The notes beneath the pieces were generated by a model. It saw nothing but the letters and a program-made list of their open reading frames with translations. It was not told the DNA's origin and ran no database searches. This document shows, piece after piece, positions 10,146-19,356 of a stretch of 64,000 bases of DNA (position 1 is its first letter; each line of letters opens with the position of its first letter). The stretch covers positions 1 through 64,000 of the forward strand of contig NZ_JALUFF010000047.1 in the NCBI RefSeq assembly GCF_027052235.1. The letters are read 5' to 3'. Origin of the DNA: Thermococcus sp. Its GTDB lineage: Archaea > Methanobacteriota_B > Thermococci > Thermococcales > Thermococcaceae. Both the position numbers and the translations under genes were made by a program.

Positions 10146-11377
10146 GGAAAGTAAGCCTTAAGAGCGCCGGGATGACCCTCCTGGCAATCTTCGTAATGTT
10201 CATAATCCTCTTCCCCGTCTACTACATCTTCATAGTCTCAATAAGCCCGACGTCAACCCTAGCAACCACCGAACTGCACCTCGTGCCCAGAAAGGTCAGC
10301 TTGGATTCCTACCGCGAGGTTCTCTTCGGGCTCTCGGGCAACAGGATAATGACGAACTTCACCGGTACGATAACCGGGGACGCTTACGTCAAAGACGGCA
10401 GGCTCTACGTCACCAGCGGGATAATAACTGGCAAGATAAAGTACGGGCCCTTCACCGGTGCCAAAATAACTGTCAACGTCAGCAACGTCGTCTTTTTGGT
10501 AAACGCCCCCGATGCGAAGGGCACCCTCAACGCCAAGATACGGGGACTGTTTGTACTGACGAGACTTGAGAACGACGAGAAGATAGGCTTCGGAATAATC
10601 AGGGGTGCAACTTTAACGGACGGCAAGGTTGGGAATGTCAAAGTTACGGGCAGGATGGAGGGATACGTTCTCATAAGGGGTAACGGAAAGGCCCACTTTA
10701 CGCTCCTCGGCAAGTTCGTCAACTCAACCTTCTTCAAGTACCTCAAGAACAGCACTATCCTAGCGGGCCTGACGGTTCTTCTAGCGTTGCTCTTCGTCGT
10801 CCCAGCGGCTTACGCCTTCTCGCGCCTGAAGTTCTTCGGAAGGGAGCACGTGCTATACTTCTACCTGATGTTTACACAGGTCGCTGGAGGTCTTGGAATA
10901 GCCGGCCTTATAGCGCTCTATGGTATGGTCGTCAAGCTCGGCCTTTACGACAAACTACCAGCGCTCTCGCTAATATACGCCGCGGGAAGCGTTCCCTTCA
11001 ACACGTGGCTCCTTAAGGGATACATAGACTCCATAAGCCCCGATTTTGATGAAGCGGCCCTCGTTGACGGGGCGAGCTACCTCCAGATAATCAGGTACGT
11101 TCTGCTACCAATGGCACTGCCGGGAATAGCGACAGTTGCAATATTCGCCTTCATTGGAGGGTGGACGGAGTTCATTCTGGCAAGCTTGCTGTTGACGCAG
11201 GATAATCAGCCGCTCGCGGTATGGATATACACTTTACTGGGAGGCATAGGCAGGGGGATTGACTGGAGCTACTTCGCGGCGGCGGCTCTGCTCTTCGCAC
11301 TGCCGGTGTTTGTGACTTTCATGCTTGCCCAGAACTACATAAGGAGCGGCCTCACGGTTGGAGGCCTGAAGGAATGA
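10142..11377 (+). CDS. malG: Maltodextrin ABC importer permease MalG with large extracytoplasmic insertion
   Basis: A 411-aa permease, much longer than ordinary MalG (about 280 aa). Helix 1 is at about residues 11-33. The expected loop SLDSYREVLFG is then interrupted by about 130 residues (64-193) rich in glycine and alternating hydrophobics (GTITGDAYVKDGRLYVTSG and similar), before FFKYLKNSTILAG resumes the permease core with five more helices. The EAA loop is EAALVDGASYLQIIRYVLLP. The insertion looks like a beta-strand domain outside the membrane, probably touching MalE or surface glucan. The start overlaps malF (ATGA). Confidence 0.92.
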   Translation: MRKVSLKSAGMTLLAIFVMFIILFPVYYIFIVSISPTSTLATTELHLVPRKVSLDSYREVLFGLSGNRIMTNFTGTITGDAYVKDGRLYVTSGIITGKIKYGPFTGAKITVNVSNVVFLVNAPDAKGTLNAKIRGLFVLTRLENDEKIGFGIIRGATLTDGKVGNVKVTGRMEGYVLIRGNGKAHFTLLGKFVNSTFFKYLKNSTILAGLTVLLALLFVVPAAYAFSRLKFFGREHVLYFYLMFTQVAGGLGIAGLIALYGMVVKLGLYDKLPALSLIYAAGSVPFNTWLLKGYIDSISPDFDEAALVDGASYLQIIRYVLLPMALPGIATVAIFAFIGGWTEFILASLLLTQDNQPLAVWIYTLLGGIGRGIDWSYFAAAALLFALPVFVTFMLAQNYIRSGLTVGGLKE

Positions 11378-11386
11378 GGTGATAGT

Positions 11387-14300
11387 ATGAGGAGGGTATT
11401 TGCCCTTTTCCTTGCAATTTTGATGGTTGGGAGCATCGTGGGAGCGAACCTGAAGACCGTTGGGGCGGTTGAACCAAAGCCCCTCAACGTCATAATAGTG
11501 TGGCATCAGCACCAGCCCTACTACTACGACCCGATACAGGACATCTACACAAGGCCATGGGTCAGACTTCATGCATCAAACGACTACTGGAAGATGGCCT
11601 ACTACCTGAGCCTCTATCCCGATGTCCACGCGACAATAGACCTCTCCGGTTCACTTATAGCCCAGCTGGCGGACTACATGCACGGGAAGAAGGACACCTA
11701 CCAGATAGTGACCGAGAAGATAGCCAAGGGCGAGCCACTCACAGTCGATGAGAAGTGGTTCATGCTTCAGGCCCCGGGAGGGTTCTTTGACACCACCATA
11801 CCCTGGAACGGTGAACCCGTCACGGACAAGGACGGCAATCCTATAAGGAAGTTCTGGAAGAGGTACACCCAGCTCAAGGACAAGATGCTCCAGGCTAAGG
11901 CCAAGTACGCCAACCTTCCCCTTGAGGAGCAGAAGGTTGCAGTTACGAGCGAGTTCACCGAGCAGGACTACATAGATTTGGCCGTCCTCTTCAACTTAGC
12001 GTGGATTGACTACAACTACATAATGACCCACCCCGAACTCAAGGCCCTCTACGACAAGGTTGACGTCGGTGGCTACACCAGGGAGGATGTTAAAACCGTC
12101 CTCGACGCCCAGATGTGGCTCCTCAACCACACCTTCGAGGAGCACGAGAAGATAAACTACCTCATCAACCCCGAGAAGGGGAACGTTGAAGTCACGGTCG
12201 TCCCCTACGCCCACCCGATAGGGCCGATACTCAACGACTTCGGCTGGGAGAGCGACTTTGATGCCCATGTGAAGAAGGCCCACGAGCTCTACAAGAAGTA
12301 CCTCGGAAACGGAACCGTAACTCCAGTTGGCGGTTGGGCCGCCGAAAGTGCGCTCAACGACAAGACCCTTGAAATCCTCGCCGAGAATGGCTGGACATGG
12401 GTGATGACCGACCAGCTCGTCCTCGACAGGCTCGGGGTTGAGAAGACCGTTGAGAACTACTACAAGCCCTGGGTTGCCGAGTTCAACGGAAGGAAGATAT
12501 ACCTCTTCCCGCGCGATCACGCGCTGAGCGACCGCGTTGGATTCCAGTACGCCGGGATGAACCAGTACCAAGCGGTGGAGGACTTCGTCAACGAGCTCCT
12601 TAAGATACAGAAGGAGAACTACGATGGGTCGCTCGTTTACGTCGTCACCCTCGACGGAGAGAACCCGTGGGAGCACTATCCCTACGACGGCAAGCTATTC
12701 CTCAACGAACTCTACAAGAAGCTTGAGGAGCTCCAGAAGGCCGGCCTCATAAGGACGGTTACGCCGAGCGAGTACATCAAGCTCTACGGGGACAAGGCCA
12801 ACAAGCTCACCCCCAAGATGATGGAGAGGCTCGACCTCACCGGGGACAAGGTCAATGCCCTCCTCAAGGCACAGAGCCTCGGGGAGCTCTACGACATGGT
12901 CGGCATTAAGGAGGAGATGCAGTGGCCAGAGTCGAGCTGGATAGACGGCACGCTCTCAACTTGGATAGGCGAGCCTCAGGAGAACTACGGCTGGTACTGG
13001 CTGTACCTCGCGAGAAAGACCCTCATGGAAAACAAGGCCAAGATGAGCTCAGAGGACTGGGAGAAGGCCCACGAGTACCTTCTCAGGGCTGAAGCGAGCG
13101 ACTGGTTCTGGTGGTATGGAAGCGACCAGAACAGCGGGCAGGACTACACCTTCGACCGCTACTTCAAGACCTACCTCTACGAGATGTACAGGCTCGCGGG
13201 AGTTAAGCCACCGAGCTACCTCTACGGAAACTACTTCCCCGACGGCGAGCCCTACACAACGAGGGCCCTCGATGGTTTGAAGAAGGGCGAAACAAAGAGC
13301 TATTCAAGCCTTTCCCCGGTAGCGGAGGGGGTTGACGTTTACTTCGATGACGATGGAATTCACTTCGTCGTGAAAGGCAACCTCACGGAGTTCGAGGTCA
13401 GCATCTGGGAGAAGGAGAGAAGGATAGGCAACACCTTCACACTGCTCCAGGAGAGGCCGAGCGAGCTGAGGTACTCGATGTTCCCGTTCTCGGCCGACAG
13501 CGTCGGCCTGCTGATAACCAAGCACGTGGTTTACAGGGACGGTAAAGCGGAAATCTACAACGCCACCGACTACGAGAACAGCGAGAAGCTTGGAGACCTC
13601 GAAGTCAAGAAGGCTGAGAGTGGCGTTGAGGTCGTCCTGCCGTTCAAGTACCTCGCCAACCCGAGCGACTTCTACTTCGCCGTCTCCACCGTGAAGGACG
13701 GAAAGCTTGAGGTCATAAGCACGCCTGTCGAGCTCAAGCTACCGACTCAGGTCAAGGGCGTTGTTCTAGCCGATATAAAGGATCCGGAGGGAGATGACCA
13801 CGGGCCGGGAACCTACACCTACCCAACCGACAAAGTTTTCAAGCCCGGCGTCTTCGACCTCCTGCGCTTCAGGCTCCTCGAGCAGACGGACAGCTACGTG
13901 ATGGAGTTCTACTTCAAGAACCTCGGCGACAACCCGTGGAACGGGCCGAACGGCTTCAGCCTGCAGATCATAGAGGTTTATCTCGACTTTAAGAAGGGAG
14001 GAAATACCTCAGCAATAAAGATGTTCCCGGACGGACCCGGTGCAAACGTTAACCTCGACCCAGATCACCCATGGGATGTGGCGTTCAGGATTGCCGGCTG
14101 GGACTACGGCAACCTGATAGTCCTTGCCAACGGGACCGTTATTCAGGGCGAGCTTCAGATCAGCGCCGACCCGACGAGGAACGCGATAGTCGTCAAGGTT
14201 CCCAAGAAGTACATCCAGATAAACGAGGACTACGGCCTCTGGGGAGACGTCCTCACCGGAAGCCAAGACGGTTACGGGCCGGACAAGTGGAGGCCTGTGG

Positions 14301-15481
14301 CCGTTGAGGCCGAACAGTGGAAGGTCGGCGGGGCTGATCCTGATGCGGTAATCGCTGGAGTTGCCCCAAGGGTTATGGACGAACTCGTTCCGCCCGGCTT
14401 TAAGCCGACTCAGGAGGAGCAGCTTAAGAGCTATGACGCCCAGAACGGCAGGCTTGCGACGGTCAAGGCAATACCCCTCCTCAAGCAGGGCATAGTGGTC
14501 AAGGATCCGGAGGGAGATGACCACGGGCCGGGAACCTACACCTACCCGACCGACAAGGTCTTCGTTCCGGGCCACCTCGACCTGCTCAAGTTCAAGATGA
14601 CCGAAGGCGATGACGCTTGGACGCTGGAGTTCTACTTCAAGACCCTTGGAGGGAACCCCTGGAACGCTCCCAACGGCTTCAGTCTTCAGATCATTGAGGT
14701 CTACTTCGACTTCAAGGATGGAGGGAACACGAGTGCCATAAAGATGTTCCCGGACGGGCCGGGAAGCAACGTCAACCTCGATCCCAACCATCCGTGGGAC
14801 ATTGCCCTTAGAATAGCGGGATGGGACTACGGTAACCTGATAGTCCTCGCCAACGGAACGGTTATACAGGGGGAGATGCAGATCAGCGCCGACCCAACGA
14901 GGAATGCGATAGTGGTCAAGCTCCCGAAGAAGTACCTCCCCGGGATAGGGAAGTACGGGCTCTACGCCTCCGTACTGGTTGGCTCTCAGGATGGCTACGG
15001 ACCGGACAAGTGGAGGCCCGTGGCCGTTAAGGCAGAGCAGTGGAAGCTCGGTGGCGCTGATCCTGATGCAGTAATAGCCGGTGTCGCGCCGAGGGTAGTG
15101 GATGAACTCGTTCCTCCGGGCTTTAAGCCGACTCAGGAGGAGCAGCTTAAGAGCTATGACGCCCAGAACGGCAAGCTCGCGACAGTGCTCATGATACCTC
15201 TCGTCAAGGGAACCGGTGGGGAGCAGGGTGGAGGAACCCAGACCTCGACTACATCTAGCACCACCACAACGAGCACAACGACAACATCTACAACCTCAAC
15301 AACGACCACCACAACTACATCATCAGGAGGGGCAGGCGGTGGAAGCGCTCCAACTACAACCACGACAACAACCAGCAGTTCCACTTCAAGTTCCTCCTCC
15401 AAGGCCGGCGGCAAGACCTGCGGTCCGGCTCTGCTCGTTGCCCTCGCGGTGATACCGCTCCTCCTCAGGAGGAGGCGCTGA
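11387..15481 (+). CDS. apu: Secreted, membrane-anchored amylopullulanase (GH57)
   Basis: A 1364-aa bifunctional enzyme that cuts alpha-1,4 and alpha-1,6 bonds of starch and pullulan outside the cell. A signal peptide of about 27 residues is followed by the GH57 domain, opening VIIVWHQHQPYYYDP. The nucleophile is E320 in GGWAAESAL and the acid/base is D423 in TLDGENPWE; both are 29 higher than the published Glu291/Asp394 pair of the T. hydrothermalis enzyme, fitting signal-peptide numbering. Two near-identical C-terminal domains (about 799-1030 and 1040-1271), a Thr/Ser linker and a final hydrophobic helix ending RRRR complete it. It begins 9 nt after malG and precedes malK, so hydrolysis and uptake are one operon. 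Confidence 0.95.
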   Translation: MRRVFALFLAILMVGSIVGANLKTVGAVEPKPLNVIIVWHQHQPYYYDPIQDIYTRPWVRLHASNDYWKMAYYLSLYPDVHATIDLSGSLIAQLADYMHGKKDTYQIVTEKIAKGEPLTVDEKWFMLQAPGGFFDTTIPWNGEPVTDKDGNPIRKFWKRYTQLKDKMLQAKAKYANLPLEEQKVAVTSEFTEQDYIDLAVLFNLAWIDYNYIMTHPELKALYDKVDVGGYTREDVKTVLDAQMWLLNHTFEEHEKINYLINPEKGNVEVTVVPYAHPIGPILNDFGWESDFDAHVKKAHELYKKYLGNGTVTPVGGWAAESALNDKTLEILAENGWTWVMTDQLVLDRLGVEKTVENYYKPWVAEFNGRKIYLFPRDHALSDRVGFQYAGMNQYQAVEDFVNELLKIQKENYDGSLVYVVTLDGENPWEHYPYDGKLFLNELYKKLEELQKAGLIRTVTPSEYIKLYGDKANKLTPKMMERLDLTGDKVNALLKAQSLGELYDMVGIKEEMQWPESSWIDGTLSTWIGEPQENYGWYWLYLARKTLMENKAKMSSEDWEKAHEYLLRAEASDWFWWYGSDQNSGQDYTFDRYFKTYLYEMYRLAGVKPPSYLYGNYFPDGEPYTTRALDGLKKGETKSYSSLSPVAEGVDVYFDDDGIHFVVKGNLTEFEVSIWEKERRIGNTFTLLQERPSELRYSMFPFSADSVGLLITKHVVYRDGKAEIYNATDYENSEKLGDLEVKKAESGVEVVLPFKYLANPSDFYFAVSTVKDGKLEVISTPVELKLPTQVKGVVLADIKDPEGDDHGPGTYTYPTDKVFKPGVFDLLRFRLLEQTDSYVMEFYFKNLGDNPWNGPNGFSLQIIEVYLDFKKGGNTSAIKMFPDGPGANVNLDPDHPWDVAFRIAGWDYGNLIVLANGTVIQGELQISADPTRNAIVVKVPKKYIQINEDYGLWGDVLTGSQDGYGPDKWRPVAVEAEQWKVGGADPDAVIAGVAPRVMDELVPPGFKPTQEEQLKSYDAQNGRLATVKAIPLLKQGIVVKDPEGDDHGPGTYTYPTDKVFVPGHLDLLKFKMTEGDDAWTLEFYFKTLGGNPWNAPNGFSLQIIEVYFDFKDGGNTSAIKMFPDGPGSNVNLDPNHPWDIALRIAGWDYGNLIVLANGTVIQGEMQISADPTRNAIVVKLPKKYLPGIGKYGLYASVLVGSQDGYGPDKWRPVAVKAEQWKLGGADPDAVIAGVAPRVVDELVPPGFKPTQEEQLKSYDAQNGKLATVLMIPLVKGTGGEQGGGTQTSTTSSTTTTSTTTTSTTSTTTTTTTSSGGAGGGSAPTTTTTTTSSSTSSSSSKAGGKTCGPALLVALAVIPLLLRRRR
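13781..15196 (+). repeat. Two tandem 723-bp repeats encoding duplicated C-terminal domains of the amylopullulanase
   Basis: The sequence from 13781 recurs from 14504 with an exact 723-bp (241-codon) period. Long stretches are identical at DNA level, for example the start (DPEGDDHGPGTYTYPTDK in both) and the end around SYDAQNGRLAT/SYDAQNGKLAT. Each copy resembles the beta-sandwich glucan-binding type domain found at the C-terminus of glucodextranase and other surface amylases. The DNA similarity points to recent duplication or continuing gene conversion. Confidence 0.85.
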
Positions 15482-15511
15482 CTCCCTTTCAAATTTTTGA
15501 GGGGTGATAAA

Positions 15512-16630
15512 ATGGCTGAGGTGAGGCTCATTAACGTCTGGAAGAAGTTTGGTGACTTTACTGCTGTCAAGGACATGAACCTTCACATCAAGGACGGGGA
15601 ATTCATGATTCTGCTTGGGCCGAGTGGTTGTGGGAAAACAACAACGCTGAGAATGATAGCCGGTCTTGAAGAACCGACAAAGGGTCAAATCTACATTGGG
15701 GACCGGCTCGTTGCTGACCCAGAGAGAGACGTCTTCGTCCCGCCGAAGGATAGGGACGTGGCAATGGTCTTTCAAAGCTACGCCCTTTACCCGCACATGA
15801 CGGTTTACGATAACATCGCCTTTCCACTCAAGCTCAGGAAAATCCCGAAGGACGAGATTGACAAGCGCGTTAGAGAAGTCGCGGAAATGCTCGGCTTGAC
15901 TGAACTCCTCCACAGGAAGCCGAGGGAGCTCAGCGGTGGGCAGAGGCAGAGAGTGGCCCTCGGGAGAGCGATCGTGAGGAGGCCTCAGGTTTTCCTCATG
16001 GACGAGCCGTTGAGTAATTTGGACGCGAAGCTTAGAGTGAAGATGCGCGCTGAGCTGAAGAGGCTTCAGAGGCAGCTCGGCGTAACTACGATCTACGTGA
16101 CTCATGATCAGGTTGAGGCTATGACGATGGGTGACAGGATTGCGGTGATTAACGCGGGTCAGCTCCAGCAGGTTGGTTCTCCGGATGAGGTTTATGATAA
16201 GCCGGCGAACACTTTCGTGGCTGGGTTTATTGGTTCTCCACCCATGAATTTTCTTGAGGGGACTCTTACTGAGGATGGTTTCGTGGACTTTGGTGAGTTC
16301 AGGCTTAAGCTGTTGCCTGATCAGTTTGAGGTTTTGAGGGAGAGGAACCTCGTCGGCAAAACAATCACCTTCGGCATAAGACCAGAAGACATACACGATG
16401 CTTTGTTTGCGCAGGTGAAGGTTCCGGGGGAGAACATGGTTACGGCGGACGTGGACATCATTGAGAACCTGGGGAGTGAAAAGATTGTGCATTTACGTGT
16501 CGGTGTTCTGAGGTTCCTAGCTGTGTTCAGGAGTGAGTCGAGGGTTCAGGAGGGGCAGAAGATAGACGTCGTCTTCGACATGAGAAAAGCCCACGTCTTC
16601 GAAAAGGGAAGCGGAAAAGCCATCTTCTGA
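15512..16630 (+). CDS. malK: Maltodextrin ABC importer ATPase MalK
   Basis: A 372-aa ATPase energising MalFG. Walker A is GPSGCGKTT, the Q-loop lies in VFQSYALYPHMTVYDN, the ABC signature is LSGGQRQR, Walker B and D-loop are DEPLSNLDAK, and the switch His is in VTHDQVEAMTMGDR. A C-terminal OB-type regulatory domain (from about 240, ending ...VFDMRKAHVFEKG) marks the CUT1 class. The ATG at 15512 follows GAGGGGTGAT. It is the last gene of the maltodextrin operon, 30 nt after the amylopullulanase. Confidence 0.93.
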   Translation: MAEVRLINVWKKFGDFTAVKDMNLHIKDGEFMILLGPSGCGKTTTLRMIAGLEEPTKGQIYIGDRLVADPERDVFVPPKDRDVAMVFQSYALYPHMTVYDNIAFPLKLRKIPKDEIDKRVREVAEMLGLTELLHRKPRELSGGQRQRVALGRAIVRRPQVFLMDEPLSNLDAKLRVKMRAELKRLQRQLGVTTIYVTHDQVEAMTMGDRIAVINAGQLQQVGSPDEVYDKPANTFVAGFIGSPPMNFLEGTLTEDGFVDFGEFRLKLLPDQFEVLRERNLVGKTITFGIRPEDIHDALFAQVKVPGENMVTADVDIIENLGSEKIVHLRVGVLRFLAVFRSESRVQEGQKIDVVFDMRKAHVFEKGSGKAIF

Positions 16631-16662
16631 AGCCTTTTAAACCCCCATTCCAACTTTTTTCC

Positions 16663-17073
16663 ATGGGGATTGAGGGTCTGGCAGACTTCATAGCGGAGAC
16701 CGTTGAGAGGGGGAAGATCGTCGAGGCGGGAATCGGCTTCCAGCTCAAGGTTGCCTTGAGGCTGAAAGAGCTCGGCTACGATGTTCTGGCCGTTGACTGG
16801 AACGAGAAAGTCATTGAGAACGCCAGAAAAGCCGGTATAAACGCGGTGAGGGATGACCTCTTCAAGCCGAAGCTTGAACTCTATCAGGGTGCAAAGGCCG
16901 TCTATTCCGTCAGGCCAACTCCCGAGATAGTTGTCCCTATTCTGAGGCTCGGGGAGGCCCTTAAGGTTCCCGTTTACATCCTCCCGTTTTCTGGAGACCC
17001 GAGGGTGAGGGGAACGAGGCTGGTCAACTTCAGGGGGCTGGCGATATACGTTTATAACCCGAAGAGAAAATAG
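16663..17073 (+). CDS. UPF0146 family protein, Rossmann-like
   Basis: A 136-aa small Rossmann-type protein of unknown function: the first strand-loop is KIVEAGIGFQLKVALRLKEL (SAM/NAD-binding-like, degenerate glycine loop) and the second acidic strand is VLAVDWNEK. A TATA box CTTTTAAAC about 25-30 nt before the ATG implies a nearly leaderless mRNA. It is 13 nt upstream of the phosphohexomutase-family gene, with which it is probably co-transcribed. It could be a degenerate methyltransferase; I cannot assign a substrate. Confidence 0.8.
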   Translation: MGIEGLADFIAETVERGKIVEAGIGFQLKVALRLKELGYDVLAVDWNEKVIENARKAGINAVRDDLFKPKLELYQGAKAVYSVRPTPEIVVPILRLGEALKVPVYILPFSGDPRVRGTRLVNFRGLAIYVYNPKRK

Positions 17074-17086
17074 GCCCGGTGGTGCT

Positions 17087-18451
17087 ATGAGGCTCTTCGG
17101 AACCGCTGGAATACGCGGAAGGCTGTGGGAGAAGGTAACGCCGGAGTTAGCTCTGAAGGTCGGGATGGCGCTCGGAACGTACAAAACCGGAAGGGCAGTT
17201 GTTGCGAGGGATGGAAGAACCTCAAGCATCATGCTTAAGAACGCCATGATAAGCGGACTTCTCGCGAGCGGGATGGAGGTTTTAGACGCTGACTTGATCC
17301 CGACGCCGGCTTTAGCGTGGGCGACGAGGGAACATGGCGATGCAGGGGTTATGATAACCGCGAGCCACAACCCCCCGACGGACAACGGCATAAAGGTCTT
17401 CAACGGGGACGGAACGGAGTTCTACGTTGAACAGGAGAGGGAGCTTGAGGAGATCGTATTCTCGGGGGACTTCAGGAAAGCCGAGTGGAACGAGATAAAG
17501 GGCGTGAGGCCAATTGAGGTTGTTTCCGATTACATCGGCGCGGTCCTCGACTTCGTGAACCACGAGACGAAGCTTAGGGTTCTCTACGACGGGGCAAACG
17601 GGGCTGGAAGTTTGGTTGCTCCCTATCTGCTCAGGGAGATGGGGGCGACGGTTTTCAGCGTTAACGCCCACGTTGACGGCCACTTCCCGGGGAGGAAGCC
17701 CGAGCCGAGGTACGAGAACATAGCCTACCTCGGAGAACTCGTTAGGGAACTCAAGGTTGACGTTGCCTTTGCCCAGGATGGAGACGCCGACAGGATAGCG
17801 GTCTTCGACGAGAAGGGGAACTACGTTGATGAGGATACAGTGATAGCGCTCTTCGCCAAGCTGTACGTGGAAGAGCACGGGGGCGGGACGGTCGTTACGT
17901 CAATAAACACCGGTTCCAGAATAGACGAGGTCGTCGAAAGAGCGGGCGGAAAAGTCGTCCGCGTCCCCCTTGGCCAGCCCCACGACGGGATAAAACGCTA
18001 TAAAGCAATCTTTGCCGGCGAGCCTTGGAAGCTGGTTCACCCGAAGTTCGGCCCCTGGATTGACAGCTTTGTAACGATGGGTCTCCTGCTCAAGATGATA
18101 GATGAAGAAGGCCCGCTCTCAAAGATAATCAACGAAAACATTCCGATTTACTACATCAGGAAGGCCAACGTGGCCTGCCCGGACGAGCTGAAGGAGAAGG
18201 CAGTCGAAAACTCCGCTAAGAGGCTTGAGGATATTCTCGGGGGGGAGATAAGGGAAGTCCTGACCGTTTCGGGCTACCGCTTCAACCTGAGCGACCGCTC
18301 GTGGGTTCTTGTCAGGCCGAGCGGAACCGAGCCGAAGATAAGGGTCGTCGTTGAAGGGCCGACTGAGAAGAGGAGAGATAGGCTCTTCGAGATGGCCTAC
18401 GGGATAGTGAAGGAGGAGGTTGAAAAGCTCAAACGAACCTCGCGGGCCTGA
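17087..18451 (+). CDS. Alpha-D-phosphohexomutase family enzyme, probable phosphopentomutase
   Basis: A 454-aa phosphomutase. MRLFGTAGIRG is the N-terminal substrate loop, the phosphorylated serine is S93 in TASHNPP, and the metal loop is DGDADR. A C-terminal phosphate-binding RPSGTEPKIRV loop closes the fold. The closest characterised relative I recall is the T. kodakarensis phosphopentomutase TK1777, which converts ribose/deoxyribose 1- and 5-phosphates. Members may also act on glucose or mannose phosphates. GGTGGTG precedes the ATG. Its 3' end overlaps the convergent MBL gene by 23 nt. Confidence 0.88.
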   Translation: MRLFGTAGIRGRLWEKVTPELALKVGMALGTYKTGRAVVARDGRTSSIMLKNAMISGLLASGMEVLDADLIPTPALAWATREHGDAGVMITASHNPPTDNGIKVFNGDGTEFYVEQERELEEIVFSGDFRKAEWNEIKGVRPIEVVSDYIGAVLDFVNHETKLRVLYDGANGAGSLVAPYLLREMGATVFSVNAHVDGHFPGRKPEPRYENIAYLGELVRELKVDVAFAQDGDADRIAVFDEKGNYVDEDTVIALFAKLYVEEHGGGTVVTSINTGSRIDEVVERAGGKVVRVPLGQPHDGIKRYKAIFAGEPWKLVHPKFGPWIDSFVTMGLLLKMIDEEGPLSKIINENIPIYYIRKANVACPDELKEKAVENSAKRLEDILGGEIREVLTVSGYRFNLSDRSWVLVRPSGTEPKIRVVVEGPTEKRRDRLFEMAYGIVKEEVEKLKRTSRA

Positions 18452-19244
18452 GCGTTCTCACGGTTATTTCCTTTCCCTCCATCATCACCCGGAAGCCTTC
18501 CTTCGCTACGTATGTCTTCACCCCGGTTACGGTTTCTATGTACTTCGCTTCCTTGTAGGGATTTGCGAAGTGCATCTTCATGCCGATATGGCTCATCACG
18601 AGGACTTCCGGTTTTTTCTCCATGCTCTTGAGCATTTCGACGGCGTCGTCGGTGCTGAGGTGGTAGGGAATGCCCATGTCCCTGGGTCTAGTTATCGCCG
18701 CTATGAGCAGCCTCGCGCCGTCGTGCCATTCGATGAGGCCATCAAAGTAGGCGGTATCGGGTATGTAGGAGACGTCGCCGAACCGGGTCTTCATGCGGAA
18801 GCCTATAGTCGTTGGGTCAGAGTGCTGGCTCGGCGTTATCACGAACTCCTCCCCGCCGATCGGTATCTTGCTCCCTGGCTCGGGTATGTGGACGCTCTCC
18901 AATACGTCGAGGTGGTACTTGCTTATCGCAGGGGTGTGGGTCTCGTCGCCGTAAACGACGCTTTTTGAAGCTATCAGAGTCCCCCTCTTCTTGAGCGCCC
19001 CGCCCGTCATTGCCTCGACGATGACCTCAAGGTCGTTGCAGTGATCGACGTGCCTGTGTGAGACGAAAACCGCGTCGAGCTTTCTTGGGTCGAGCTTGTA
19101 GCGCCAGCTCCTCACGAGGGCCCCGGGCCCTGGATCAACGTGGATGTTTCTGCTCGCCCTTATGTGAAACCCTCCGGTGGCCCGGAACTGGGTTATTGTG
19201 ATGAACCTCCCGCCACCGCTCCCGAGGAATGTTATCTCTATCAC
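18429..19244 (-). CDS. MBL-fold metallo-hydrolase
   Basis: A 271-aa beta-lactamase-fold hydrolase. ITFLGSGGGRF opens the fold, and SHRHVDHCND is a form of the HxHxDH metal motif. Further ligands are plausible at SQHSD, PDTAYFDG and MSHIGM. The layout recalls RNase Z/PhnP-type enzymes, but specificity cannot be read. The frame extends upstream to 19304; I use the GTG at 19244 because GGAGGTG stands 5 nt before it and the fold begins there. It overlaps the phosphomutase gene tail to tail by 23 nt. Confidence 0.85.
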   Translation of the reverse strand: MIEITFLGSGGGRFITITQFRATGGFHIRASRNIHVDPGPGALVRSWRYKLDPRKLDAVFVSHRHVDHCNDLEVIVEAMTGGALKKRGTLIASKSVVYGDETHTPAISKYHLDVLESVHIPEPGSKIPIGGEEFVITPSQHSDPTTIGFRMKTRFGDVSYIPDTAYFDGLIEWHDGARLLIAAITRPRDMGIPYHLSTDDAVEMLKSMEKKPEVLVMSHIGMKMHFANPYKEAKYIETVTGVKTYVAKEGFRVMMEGKEITVRTLRPARFV

Positions 19245-19356
19245 TCCAACACCTCCTTTCCTTCTGCGGACGTGAGGGGTATATCGTGGGGAGTATATAG
19301 GCATTTGGGTGGCAAAAATTGTTTAAGCACCTGACACTAGTCACTACGGTGATAGT

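Noticed and set aside
11996-12676. 226-codon antisense frame inside the amylopullulanase gene
   Set aside because: Lies opposite the catalytic GH57 region, which has intact catalytic motifs; no independent start signal.
15240-15400. Simple-sequence repeats (ACA/ACC-rich)
   Set aside because: They encode the Thr/Ser linker of the amylopullulanase; a coding explanation suffices. The same holds for the Thr/Lys-rich tract at about 40420-40520 in the Opp binding protein.
19340-19356. GTGATA half-site before the M20 peptidase gene as a Tgr operator
   Set aside because: GGTGATA is the ribosome site there, and the other half matches poorly with 4-nt rather than 5-nt spacing.
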